Assembly: GCA_023392645.1 (NCBI GenBank)
Contig: JAEVYR010000496.1
Span: 1 to 7,641 of the forward strand
Direction of reading: 5' to 3'
From: Chloroflexota bacterium
Lineage (GTDB): Bacteria > Chloroflexota > Chloroflexia > Thermomicrobiales > UBA6265
Length of the DNA: 7,641 nucleotides
Shown here: positions 1 through 6,011 of the stretch, in pieces
Layout of the letters: each line of letters begins with the position of its first letter
Numbering within the stretch: the first letter of the stretch is position 1
Program-made: the position numbers and the translations under genes
The notes under the pieces: model-generated
The model's database searches: none
Told to the model about the DNA's origin: nothing
What the model saw: the letters and a program-made list of their open reading frames with translations, nothing else

Positions 1-24
1 TTCCTGGGACGCGTTCGTGAATAA
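1..24 (+). CDS. Possible 3' end of an upstream gene (partial)
   Basis: Reading from base 1, seven codons (FLGRVRE) are followed by TAA at 22-24, about 50 bases before the first sulfatase on the same strand. The spacing would suit an upstream operon member. The tail is too short to assign a family. The frame starting at base 2 begins SWDAFVNNPG with better third-position GC, but it runs to a stop at 104-106 inside the sulfatase, which is less economical. Either reading is possible and neither is proven. Confidence 0.25.
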   Translation, partial: FLGRVRE

Positions 25-63
25 TCCGGGCCGACGAGCTCGATCGCCGCCAGCGGCGAGGCC

Positions 64-68
64 GGGAG
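64..68 (+). promoter_or_regulatory. Ribosome binding site deciding the sulfatase 1 start
   Basis: GGGAG lies 9 bases before the GTG at 78 but directly abuts the in-frame TTG at 69. Normal Shine-Dalgarno spacing therefore favours GTG 78, which also starts the protein right at the first beta strand (VNAIFITID), as is usual for signal-less sulfatases. Confidence 0.5.
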
Positions 69-77
69 TTGCCACGC

Positions 78-1628
78 GTGAATGCGATCTTCATCACCAT
101 CGATAGTCTCAGCCGGGATTTTCTGAAGATCTACGATCAACCCATCGAGATGGACGTCCAAACGCCGAATCTCGACCGATTCGCGCAGCGGGCGACGACC
201 TTCGACACGCACTACGCCGGCAGCCTGCCATGCATGCCCGCTCGCCGGGAGTTCTTCGCCGGTATTCAGGAGTTCCCCTGGCGGTCGTGGGGACCGCTGG
301 AGCCGTTCGACCAACCGGTCGCTCGCCTGGCCGGCGAAAGCGGCGTCATCACGCAACTGGTCACGGATCACTATCACTACTTCGAACACGGCAGCCACGG
401 CTACTTCACCGACTATCACGGCTGGGAGTTCATCCGGGGCCATGAGACCGATCACTGGCAAACCGCGCCGATCGAGCCCGACCCGACCCTTGTGCGCCAA
501 ATCCACGGCCTGACCCCGGACGGCCAGCTCGACCAATGGGGCGTGCGCGCCAGGGCAAGGTATGCCCGCAACGTCGCCGGCTTCCAGGACGAGCGGGACT
601 TCTTCCCCGCGCGCGTCTTTTCGCGAGCATCCGAGTGGCTCGAGGACAACCATCGACACCCCCGGTGGATGCTCGCCATCGACTGCTTCGATGTCCACGA
701 GCCGTTCCAGTGCCCCGAACCCTATGCCTCGATGTACACCGATGAGGATCCGCGCGATCCCGAGCTCATCGTCTGGCCGCGGTACGGGCGCGTCGACGAA
801 GGACCGAGCGCGCTGACCGACCGGCAACTGGCATTCGTGCGCGCGCAGTTCGCCGGCAAGATCACCATGGTCGACCGCTGGTTCGGCGAGCTTCAGGACA
901 CCATGGACCGGCTCGGCCTCTGGGATACGACAGCGGTGATTGTCACGACCGATCACGGCCACTACCTCGGCGAGCATGGGTGGGTCGGCAAGCCGAAGTC
1001 GCCGCTGTACAACACGCTCGCGAAGATCCCGCTGCTGATCTGGCATCCCGACGCGCCCGAAACCGGGCGGCGGGTCGACGCGCTCACCGCGTCCGTCGAC
1101 CTGTACGCCACCATGCTCGACGCGCTCGATGTGGAGGGCGGAACGCCGCACAGCCGCAGCCTGATGCCGCTGGTCACGGGCGAGACGGATCGTCATCGGG
1201 ATTGGGCGATCTATGGATATTGGGGGTCGAGCGTCAACGTCACCGACGGGCGTTACACCTACCTGCATCCCAACGACCCGGACATGCCCGCGAGCATCAC
1301 GTCGTCGATGCTGATGAATCCGTATCCGCGCCAGTACCAACCGCCCGCGCCGCCGGCCGAAGTCGAGGCCGGCCGCTTCCTGCCCTACACCGACGCGCCC
1401 ACGTGGCGCTTCATGGCGCCGTCGATGGTCCGAAACGAGCAACCGCTGCTGTTCGACACGGAATGCGACCCGACGCAGGTCGAGAATATCGTTGATGCGC
1501 AGCCGGAGCAGGCCGCGCGGATGAAAAAGCTGCTCCAGTCAGCGCTCACGGATCTCGACGTGCCGGCTGACCTGTTCGCGCGGTTGCACCTGACCGAGCC
1601 GAAGGCGGTCAGCCAGGCGGGACAGTAG
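78..1628 (+). CDS. Cysteine-type sulfatase family hydrolase (sulfatase 1)
   Basis: Predicted 516-residue hydrolase of the alkaline-phosphatase superfamily, expected to cleave sulfate esters (a phosphodiester or phosphonate ester is possible) with a metal and a formylglycine. Visible from GTG 78: N-terminal metal-site strand AIFITID (Asp9); sulfatase signature CMPAR with Cys52, the residue converted to formylglycine, in the C-x-P-x-R context; VHEPF with His207; TTDHG with metal ligands Asp292/His293, followed by GEHG and Lys305 of the GK motif; C-terminal LFDTECDP, the degenerate LYDLExDP element of the family. No signal peptide or membrane segment is seen, so it should be cytoplasmic. An in-frame TTG at 69 would add three residues. 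It converges on GDPD-B, and its last codons lie in the terminator-like inverted repeat. The substrate cannot be told from sequence. The family is secure, the specificity unknown. Confidence 0.93.
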   Translation: MNAIFITIDSLSRDFLKIYDQPIEMDVQTPNLDRFAQRATTFDTHYAGSLPCMPARREFFAGIQEFPWRSWGPLEPFDQPVARLAGESGVITQLVTDHYHYFEHGSHGYFTDYHGWEFIRGHETDHWQTAPIEPDPTLVRQIHGLTPDGQLDQWGVRARARYARNVAGFQDERDFFPARVFSRASEWLEDNHRHPRWMLAIDCFDVHEPFQCPEPYASMYTDEDPRDPELIVWPRYGRVDEGPSALTDRQLAFVRAQFAGKITMVDRWFGELQDTMDRLGLWDTTAVIVTTDHGHYLGEHGWVGKPKSPLYNTLAKIPLLIWHPDAPETGRRVDALTASVDLYATMLDALDVEGGTPHSRSLMPLVTGETDRHRDWAIYGYWGSSVNVTDGRYTYLHPNDPDMPASITSSMLMNPYPRQYQPPAPPAEVEAGRFLPYTDAPTWRFMAPSMVRNEQPLLFDTECDPTQVENIVDAQPEQAARMKKLLQSALTDLDVPADLFARLHLTEPKAVSQAGQ

Positions 1629-1661
1629 CGCAGGCCCCGCGCCCGCTACTGCCCCGCCTGG
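1613..1661. terminator. Bidirectional terminator-like inverted repeat spanning two stop codons
   Basis: The arms 1613-1630 and 1644-1661 pair at 17 of 18 positions (one A/C mismatch at 1622/1652) around a 13-base GC-rich loop. The repeat covers the last codons and stop of sulfatase 1 on the plus strand and of GDPD-B on the minus strand. Its position between convergent genes suits a shared terminator. There is no clear T tract on either side, so intrinsic termination is inferred from the strong stem only. Confidence 0.65.
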
Positions 1662-2383
1662 AGCCGAAGCATCTCGGTCGGCACGTCGGAGCCGATCAGG
1701 TCGGCCCCCCAGGCTCGCACGCGCTGCAGCGCCTCGGCGTCGTTGCAGGTGCCCCCACCGATCCGCAAGCCGGCCTCGCGCGCCCGGCCGATCATCGCTT
1801 CGGTCTCGGGCGGGCTGGACGTCATGCGAAAGAAGTTGGCCTGGGTGCAGCCGAGGCGAAGCGCGGTGTCGAGCGCATCCGCATCCTCATATCCGTTGAT
1901 GTAGGCGCGCTGCTGCTCGGGAGCCAGCCGCCGCACCGCCTCCAGCGCCACGGGATTGAACGACGTCAGGATCGCCTGCCGTTCCAGGGACCGGGCACGC
2001 AGGAGCGCAAGCACCCCGGCGACGATTTCTTCGAGGCGTTCGTCTGTATCCGACTTGATCTCGATCTGGAATACGGGTAGCGGTGCGACAACATCGAGCA
2101 CCGCGCCCAGGGTGGGGACGCCGACCCGTTCCGGCCAGTCCGGAAAGGTCGCGCGAGCATCGAGGTCCGCGAGCTCGGACGCCGTGAGGTCGCTGACGAG
2201 TCCGCTCGACGTGGTGGTGCGATCGACCGTGTCGTCGTGAATCACGACGATCTCGCGGTCGCGCGCGAGCCGGACATCGAATTCGACCGCCTCCAGGCCG
2301 ATCGCCCTCGCGTGCCTGAATCCCGCCAGCGTGTTCTCCGGCGCCTCGTTCTTCGCGCCGCGATGACCCATGATCCTCAGCAT
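1646..2383 (-). CDS. Glycerophosphodiester phosphodiesterase (GDPD-B)
   Basis: Predicted 245-residue TIM-barrel GDPD that hydrolyses glycerophosphodiesters to glycerol 3-phosphate and an alcohol. The length matches cytoplasmic UgpQ-type enzymes and there is no signal peptide. Family residues are all present: GHRG with catalytic His7; APENT; EFD with metal ligands Glu34 and Asp36; VIHD with catalytic His49; QIEIK with Glu108; and a C-terminal GSDVP element. ATG 2383 is chosen because AAGGGAA (2392-2398, read on the minus strand) lies 8 bases upstream and the protein then begins just before the first strand, like its neighbour. ATG 2401 would instead give an ATGA overlap with the stop of GDPD-A; longer in-frame extensions run into the upstream gene. 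It is the second gene of a two-gene operon and a diverged copy of GDPD-A. The true substrate may differ from glycerophosphodiesters. Confidence 0.92.
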   Translation of the reverse strand: MLRIMGHRGAKNEAPENTLAGFRHARAIGLEAVEFDVRLARDREIVVIHDDTVDRTTTSSGLVSDLTASELADLDARATFPDWPERVGVPTLGAVLDVVAPLPVFQIEIKSDTDERLEEIVAGVLALLRARSLERQAILTSFNPVALEAVRRLAPEQQRAYINGYEDADALDTALRLGCTQANFFRMTSSPPETEAMIGRAREAGLRIGGGTCNDAEALQRVRAWGADLIGSDVPTEMLRLQAGQ

Positions 2384-2397
2384 GACGTGTGTTCCCT

Positions 2398-3138
2398 TCA
2401 TCGGCCCCGACGGCTGGCGAGCAGCTCGAGCATCGTGGTTGGCTCGTCCGAGGTGGCGGCATCGACGCCCCAGTCCAGGCATTGCTCGAGCGCGTCGGGC
2501 GAGTTGCACTGGAACCCGACCACGCGGAGCCCCTCCCGGTGCGCCGCGGCGACCGTTTCGCGAGAGCTCGTCTTCAAGGCGATGTCCACCTGGGTGCATC
2601 CAAGCCGGAGCGCCGTGTCCAGGTAGGCCGGGGTATCGTACGCGCCGATGTAGGCGCGAGCCTGACTCGGCACGAGTTGACCGATCGCCTCGATCGCATG
2701 AACTTCGAACGACGAGAGAACCACCCGTGATTCGAGCTGGCGCTCATGAATCACGCGCAGCACGGCGTCGGCCAGGCGCTCCATGCGCGCATCGGTGTCT
2801 TTCTTGATCTCGATCTGGATGGACGGCATGTCGCCGAGCGCATCCAGCACCTCATCCAGGGTCGGGACGCCGACCCGCTCGGGCCAGTCAGGAAATGCCG
2901 CTCGCGCGTCCAGCGAGGCCAGCTCGGCCGCGGTGAAGTCGCCCACCGGACCGGCGCCATCGGTCGTCCGGTCGACCGTCCCGTCGTGGATCACCACGAG
3001 CCGCCCGTCGCTGCTGAGATGGACATCCAGCTCGACCGCCGCCAGGCCGAGCCGCCTGGCGTGCAGAAATCCTGCAATCGTGTTCTCCGGCGCCTCGTTC
3101 CGCGCTCCTCGATGACCTACGATCTGAAATGCAGGCAC
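2398..3138 (-). CDS. Glycerophosphodiester phosphodiesterase (GDPD-A)
   Basis: Predicted 246-residue cytoplasmic GDPD, first gene of the minus-strand pair. Catalytic set: GHRG with His9; APENT; ELD with Glu36 and Asp38; VIHD with His51; QIEIK with Glu110; late TSDEP motif. GTG 3138 is chosen because a purine-rich GGGGAAGGCGAGG block (minus strand, 3142-3154) sits just upstream and the protein then starts PAFQIVGHRG, matching family N-termini. An ATG at 3222 would add 28 residues without family character. GDPD-A and GDPD-B are clear paralogues: by hand count about 70% identical over the first 95 residues and roughly 35-50% beyond. The stop at 2398-2400 overlaps the ribosome site of GDPD-B, so translation is probably coupled. 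Control is likely by the divergent SorC regulator. Known GDPDs act on glycerophosphodiesters; here a related sugar phosphodiester is equally possible. Confidence 0.93.
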   Translation of the reverse strand: MPAFQIVGHRGARNEAPENTIAGFLHARRLGLAAVELDVHLSSDGRLVVIHDGTVDRTTDGAGPVGDFTAAELASLDARAAFPDWPERVGVPTLDEVLDALGDMPSIQIEIKKDTDARMERLADAVLRVIHERQLESRVVLSSFEVHAIEAIGQLVPSQARAYIGAYDTPAYLDTALRLGCTQVDIALKTSSRETVAAAHREGLRVVGFQCNSPDALEQCLDWGVDAATSDEPTTMLELLASRRGR

Positions 3139-3229
3139 GTTCCTCGCCTTCCCCTGACAGTCTGTCCCGCGGCCGGACGGCGATCCGCGCCATGCCCGGC
3201 GGTCAGGCCAGCATACTCGCACGCGCGGA

Positions 3230-3264
3230 TATGGTGCACAATGGTTTTCGCACGAATGTGCAAA
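3230..3264. promoter_or_regulatory. Candidate operator in the GDPD/regulator divergent region
   Basis: The 179-bp region 3139-3317 between the divergent GDPD operon and the regulator is locally less GC-rich around 3228-3275. It contains the palindrome GTGCAC (3234-3239), within TATGGTGCACA, and the inverted repeat TTCGCACGAATGTGCAAA (3247-3264; 6 of 7 arm positions pair around the 4-base GAAT centre). Two TGCA cores lie 24 bases apart. SorC-family proteins usually bind such spaced repeats beside their own gene. TATGGT (3230-3235) resembles a -10 box, but I find no good -35 partner. Operator function is inferred. Confidence 0.35.
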
Positions 3265-3317
3265 GTGTGGTCGAACCAGAGATTGCGCGGCGAGATCGTC
3301 ATCGGGAGTGCGCGTTC

Positions 3318-4307
3318 ATGAGCAATCAGTCACACCTTTCGGGCGAAGCCGATGGGGACTCGGCGTCTGTCGCGGCGAATGCCGACCTCATCACCTCCGT
3401 GGCGCGGCTTTACTACCTCGAACGGCTGGGACAGGCCGAGATCGCATCGATCTACGGCGTGTCGCGCTCGACAATCTCGCGCATGCTGACCGCCGCACGG
3501 GAGCTCGGGATCGTGCGCATCTCGGTCGACGATTACGATCCGCGCGATCGCGAGGCCGAGCGCCGGCTGGTCGACCGATTCGGGTTGCGACACGCCGTTG
3601 TGGTGCGCTCGGTCGACGGGGCGGATGTCGCCACCCGTCGCGCGGTGGGCTACTTCGGCGCGCCGGAGGTCGACGACTGGGTCGGGTCGAGCCGCGTCGT
3701 GGGCGTCGCCGGAGGCCGCTCGCTGGGCGAGCTGTTGCGGGCGATCGGCCATCGCAACCAGCCGCAGGACCTCATGGTGGTGCAACTGATGGGCATGATC
3801 GGCTCCAGCCCGAGCAGCGTGGATGCATCCGAGCTGAGCCGGGTCCTCGCCAGCAGGTTCCATGGCGAGTTCCACAACATCAGCGCGCCGGCCTTCGTCA
3901 AGGACAAGCGCACTCGCGATCTCTTCCTGTCGCATGCCCAGATTCGATCCGTGTGGAGCCGTTTCGAGATGCTCGATCTCGCCTTCATCGGGATCGGCAC
4001 GCTCGAGGATTCGGTGTTCGTCGAACGCAAGGTCCTCGACGATTCCGAGCTGGCAAGGGCGCGGCGCGCCGGCGCAGTCGGCGAGATTTGCGGCCGGTTC
4101 TTCGACAAGGCCGGCAGGGAATGCGACTCGCCGTTCCGGAACCGTGTGGTGAGCATCGAGCTCGACGCGCTTCAGAAGACCAGGGAAGTGGTCGCCGTCA
4201 CCACCGGCGCCTCGCGCGGCGAGGCGGTCCGCGCCGCGCTCCGGGGCGGGCTCGTGCACTCCCTGGTGATGGACGATACCTGCGCCCAGAGTGTGCTCAA
4301 CGGCTAG
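3318..4307 (+). CDS. SorC/DeoR-family sugar-binding transcriptional regulator
   Basis: Predicted 329-residue regulator. Residues about 23-68 form the SorC-type helix-turn-helix (ARLYYLERLGQAEIASIYGV then SRSTISRML), followed by GIVRI and the sugar-binding domain from about 75 to the end. Domain landmarks: VVGVAGGRSL, VVQLMGMIGSS, FIGIGTLEDS, GAVGEICGRFFD and a C-terminal GEAVRAALRGGLVHSLVMDD stretch. Family members bind phosphorylated sugars or similar effectors and act as repressors or activators of adjacent operons. In the usual G-x-x-K-x-x-A-I effector loop the lysine seems replaced (TGASRGEAV), hinting at an altered ligand. ATG 3318 has GGGAG (3304-3308) nine bases upstream; the in-frame extension back to 3129 overlaps the divergent GDPD start and lacks family features. 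It is placed to control the GDPD pair and probably the flanking sulfatases. The family is firm, the ligand unknown. Confidence 0.93.
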   Translation: MSNQSHLSGEADGDSASVAANADLITSVARLYYLERLGQAEIASIYGVSRSTISRMLTAARELGIVRISVDDYDPRDREAERRLVDRFGLRHAVVVRSVDGADVATRRAVGYFGAPEVDDWVGSSRVVGVAGGRSLGELLRAIGHRNQPQDLMVVQLMGMIGSSPSSVDASELSRVLASRFHGEFHNISAPAFVKDKRTRDLFLSHAQIRSVWSRFEMLDLAFIGIGTLEDSVFVERKVLDDSELARARRAGAVGEICGRFFDKAGRECDSPFRNRVVSIELDALQKTREVVAVTTGASRGEAVRAALRGGLVHSLVMDDTCAQSVLNG

Positions 4308-4310
4308 GGA

Positions 4311-4331
4311 TCGCCGGCTCGACGCCGGCGA
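4311..4331. terminator. Hairpin terminator between convergent genes
   Basis: TCGCCGGC (4311-4318) and GCCGGCGA (4324-4331) form a perfect 8-bp stem with a 5-base loop, exactly filling the 26-base gap between the stop of the regulator and the stop of sulfatase 2. No T tract follows on either strand, so it is a GC-rich bidirectional terminator by position and shape rather than by a full intrinsic signature. Confidence 0.6.
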
Positions 4332-4333
4332 CG

Positions 4334-5698
4334 CTACATCAGGATCTCCTCCGGCAGTATCCGGGCAAACGGCGCCCGTCGCGGCGGCGCGTCGTGGATT
4401 GCCGACGGTGACGGCTCGCCGGCCTCGACCATGCGGCTCACCAGCCGTCGCTTGAGGTGGTCGGCAAGCTTCCGGTGCGACTCGAGACCGACGAGATTGT
4501 TCAGCTCGTAGGGGTCCACCTCGAGGTCGTAGAGAAACGTCTCCGTGTACTCGTCCGCGCCCGGCGCCGAGCGGCCATTGCGCCCGAGCGCGGTTACGGC
4601 GTACTTCCAGCGCGGCGTGCGGATGGCGCGCCCGATCTCGCTCTCGCTGATCTGGATGAAGACTTCGTTCCGCCACTCGCTTCGGGCACGCTGACCGTCG
4701 CGAACCAGCGGCACGATCGAGCGCCCCTGCATCTCCCCAGGCACGGGAATGCCGGCCGCATCGAGCAGCGTGGGCGGCAGGTCGATGAGGCTGACCAGCT
4801 CGGCCACCTCTCCCCCGCCGAAGAACCCGGGGCCGGTCAGCACGGTCGGCACGCGCACCGACGCATCCTGGCACGATCGCTTGTATTCCCGCTCGTTGCC
4901 GCGCGTCTTGAAGTGGCAGCCGTGATCCGAAGTGAACAGGATGATCGTGTTGTCCCGCAGTCCCAGCGTCTTGAGGGCATCGAGCAGCCGGCCGTAGGCC
5001 TCGTCCAGGCGCTTGATCATGCCCCAGTAGCCGGCGATCTGCCGGTGCGCCGACCCGCCGAGCTCGGCCAGGTCGGGCGGCATCCAGCGCCCCTGATATC
5101 GCTCGCGATAGCCATCCGGCGCGGGGTAGTCGTCCGTGCGGTTCTGGTGATGCGGCTCGAGGTATGAGCAGAAGAGGAAGAATGGCTCGTCCCGGTGATC
5201 GCTGACGAACCGGATCGCCGCGTCGGTCTGGGCATCGACGCGATATCCGGGCAGGGTCACCTCCTGCTCGTCCTCGTCATAGACCGTGAACCGGTATGGC
5301 TCGGAGGTGTGTTCGAGGGTGTTCGCGGCGAGCCAGGTCTGGTAGCCCCCGCGCTGGTCCGCCGGCACGGGATCTCCGCTCGCGAGGTGCCATTTGCCGA
5401 TGTACCCGGTGTGATACCCGGCGCCTGCGAAATGATTGGCGAGGGTGGGCATGTCGCTTGGCAGCGCCATGGCGTCGTTCTTCCAGACGCCGGTCCGGGT
5501 GGCGTAGAGCCCGGTTTGCAGCGAGGAGCGAGCCGGCCCGCACACCGGCTGACAGGTGATCGACGTGTTGACATGGGTACCCTGGCGCGCCATCCGGTCA
5601 AGGTTCGGGGTCAACTCGAGCGGGTTGCCGTGGAGCCCGGTCGAATCCCACCGCTGCTGATCGGTCAGGAACACAATCACGTTCGGTCGATCGCTCAT
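4334..5698 (-). CDS. Cysteine-type sulfatase / phosphonate-ester-hydrolase-like enzyme (sulfatase 2)
   Basis: Predicted 454-residue cytoplasmic hydrolase of the sulfatase family, starting MSDRPNVIVFLTDQQ. Features: N-terminal Asp13-Gln14; CGPARSSLQTGLY with Cys53 as formylglycine precursor; GKWH at 101-104; LEPHHQN; SDHG with Asp258/His259; LYDLEVDPYELNNL near the C-terminus. Asp-Gln at the metal site and CGPAR recall the bacterial phosphonate monoester hydrolase/phosphodiesterase branch as I know it, as well as some true sulfatases. The segment after DHG is CHFKTR...EYKRS (261-275), not the usual G-(E/D)-H...GK, so this is a distinct subfamily. ATG 5698 has AGGAGAG nine bases upstream; the longer in-frame reading to 5911 lacks family content. 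It is divergent from sulfatase 3 and convergent with the regulator. A sulfate ester, phosphodiester or phosphonate monoester substrate are all possible. Confidence 0.92.
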   Translation of the reverse strand: MSDRPNVIVFLTDQQRWDSTGLHGNPLELTPNLDRMARQGTHVNTSITCQPVCGPARSSLQTGLYATRTGVWKNDAMALPSDMPTLANHFAGAGYHTGYIGKWHLASGDPVPADQRGGYQTWLAANTLEHTSEPYRFTVYDEDEQEVTLPGYRVDAQTDAAIRFVSDHRDEPFFLFCSYLEPHHQNRTDDYPAPDGYRERYQGRWMPPDLAELGGSAHRQIAGYWGMIKRLDEAYGRLLDALKTLGLRDNTIILFTSDHGCHFKTRGNEREYKRSCQDASVRVPTVLTGPGFFGGGEVAELVSLIDLPPTLLDAAGIPVPGEMQGRSIVPLVRDGQRARSEWRNEVFIQISESEIGRAIRTPRWKYAVTALGRNGRSAPGADEYTETFLYDLEVDPYELNNLVGLESHRKLADHLKRRLVSRMVEAGEPSPSAIHDAPPRRAPFARILPEEILM

Positions 5699-5707
5699 CG
5701 TCAGCAA

Positions 5708-5714
5708 CTCTCCT
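5708..5714 (-). promoter_or_regulatory. Strong ribosome binding site of sulfatase 2
   Basis: AGGAGAG on the minus strand, 9 bases before ATG 5698. It fixes the start at MSDRPN and argues against the 71-residue longer in-frame reading. Confidence 0.75.
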
Positions 5715-5874
5715 CTTCCACCGCGGCCATCGCGCGTCCGCCCGGCGGCGCTCGGTCGGCGAGGCAGGCGTGAATCGCTCGGCCAGCATCCGGAAACGCC
5801 GTCGACATGAGCCATTAGCGTGGCACAGAGCGGCACGCCTGTCGCTGCACATGTGTTCACGACGGCATTTGCGT

Positions 5875-5904
5875 TTGACGGTCTCCGAACCGAACTGCTA
5901 GCGT
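5875..5904 (+). promoter_or_regulatory. Candidate sigma-70-type promoter of sulfatase 3, with overlapping TGCAC site
   Basis: TTGACG (5875-5880) and TAGCGT (5899-5904) are separated by 18 bases and would start transcription near 5911, leaving a leader of about 100 bases. TGGTGCACA (5904-5912) overlaps the -10 box and the start point, and TTTGCAC follows at 5928-5934. The same 9-mer TGGTGCACA occurs at 3232-3240 beside the regulator gene, so repression by the SorC protein is plausible. If this promoter is right, the in-frame GTG at 5820 cannot be the start of sulfatase 3 on this transcript. Confidence 0.45.
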
Positions 5905-6011
5905 GGTGCACACGTTGGAAGAACGGATTTGCACGCGTGTCTCGCTACGCGAGCCACCCGACGCGAATCGATCGACGGCGCGCCGGCGGGCACCGCGGCA
6001 GACGAGGCGGA

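Larger units (their letters stand above)
5699..6011. other. Divergent intergenic region between sulfatases 2 and 3
   Basis: These 313 bases hold no convincing gene. They contain the ribosome site of sulfatase 2, the promoter at 5875-5904, TGCAC cores at 5846, 5907 and 5930, a near repeat of TAGCGTGG (5816-5823 and 5899-5906), and a small CTCGC-TAC-GCGAG hairpin (5941-5953) in the sulfatase 3 leader. I could not identify a clear promoter for the minus-strand gene. Confidence 0.6.

Noticed and set aside
980..1495. 171-codon plus-strand frame inside sulfatase 1
   Set aside because: Arg-rich out-of-frame reading within a complete sulfatase; no plausible domain.
1646..3138. Frameshifted single gene instead of two GDPDs
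   Set aside because: Each copy has a full set of catalytic motifs, its own start and ribosome site, and normal length.
3139..3222. 28-residue extension of GDPD-A from ATG 3222
   Set aside because: Non-family, Arg/Gly-rich residues; the GTG at 3138 has a purine-rich ribosome site and gives a normal GDPD N-terminus.
3330..4874. 514-codon minus-strand open frame across the regulator and the end of sulfatase 2
   Set aside because: Arg/Ala/His-rich translation with no family motif. It crosses two convincing genes and their hairpin terminator; it is a shadow of high-GC codon use.
5820..6011. 64-residue N-terminal extension of sulfatase 3, considered as a signal peptide or anchor
   Set aside because: No hydrophobic core or Tat motif, Arg-rich, and it begins upstream of the likely promoter.
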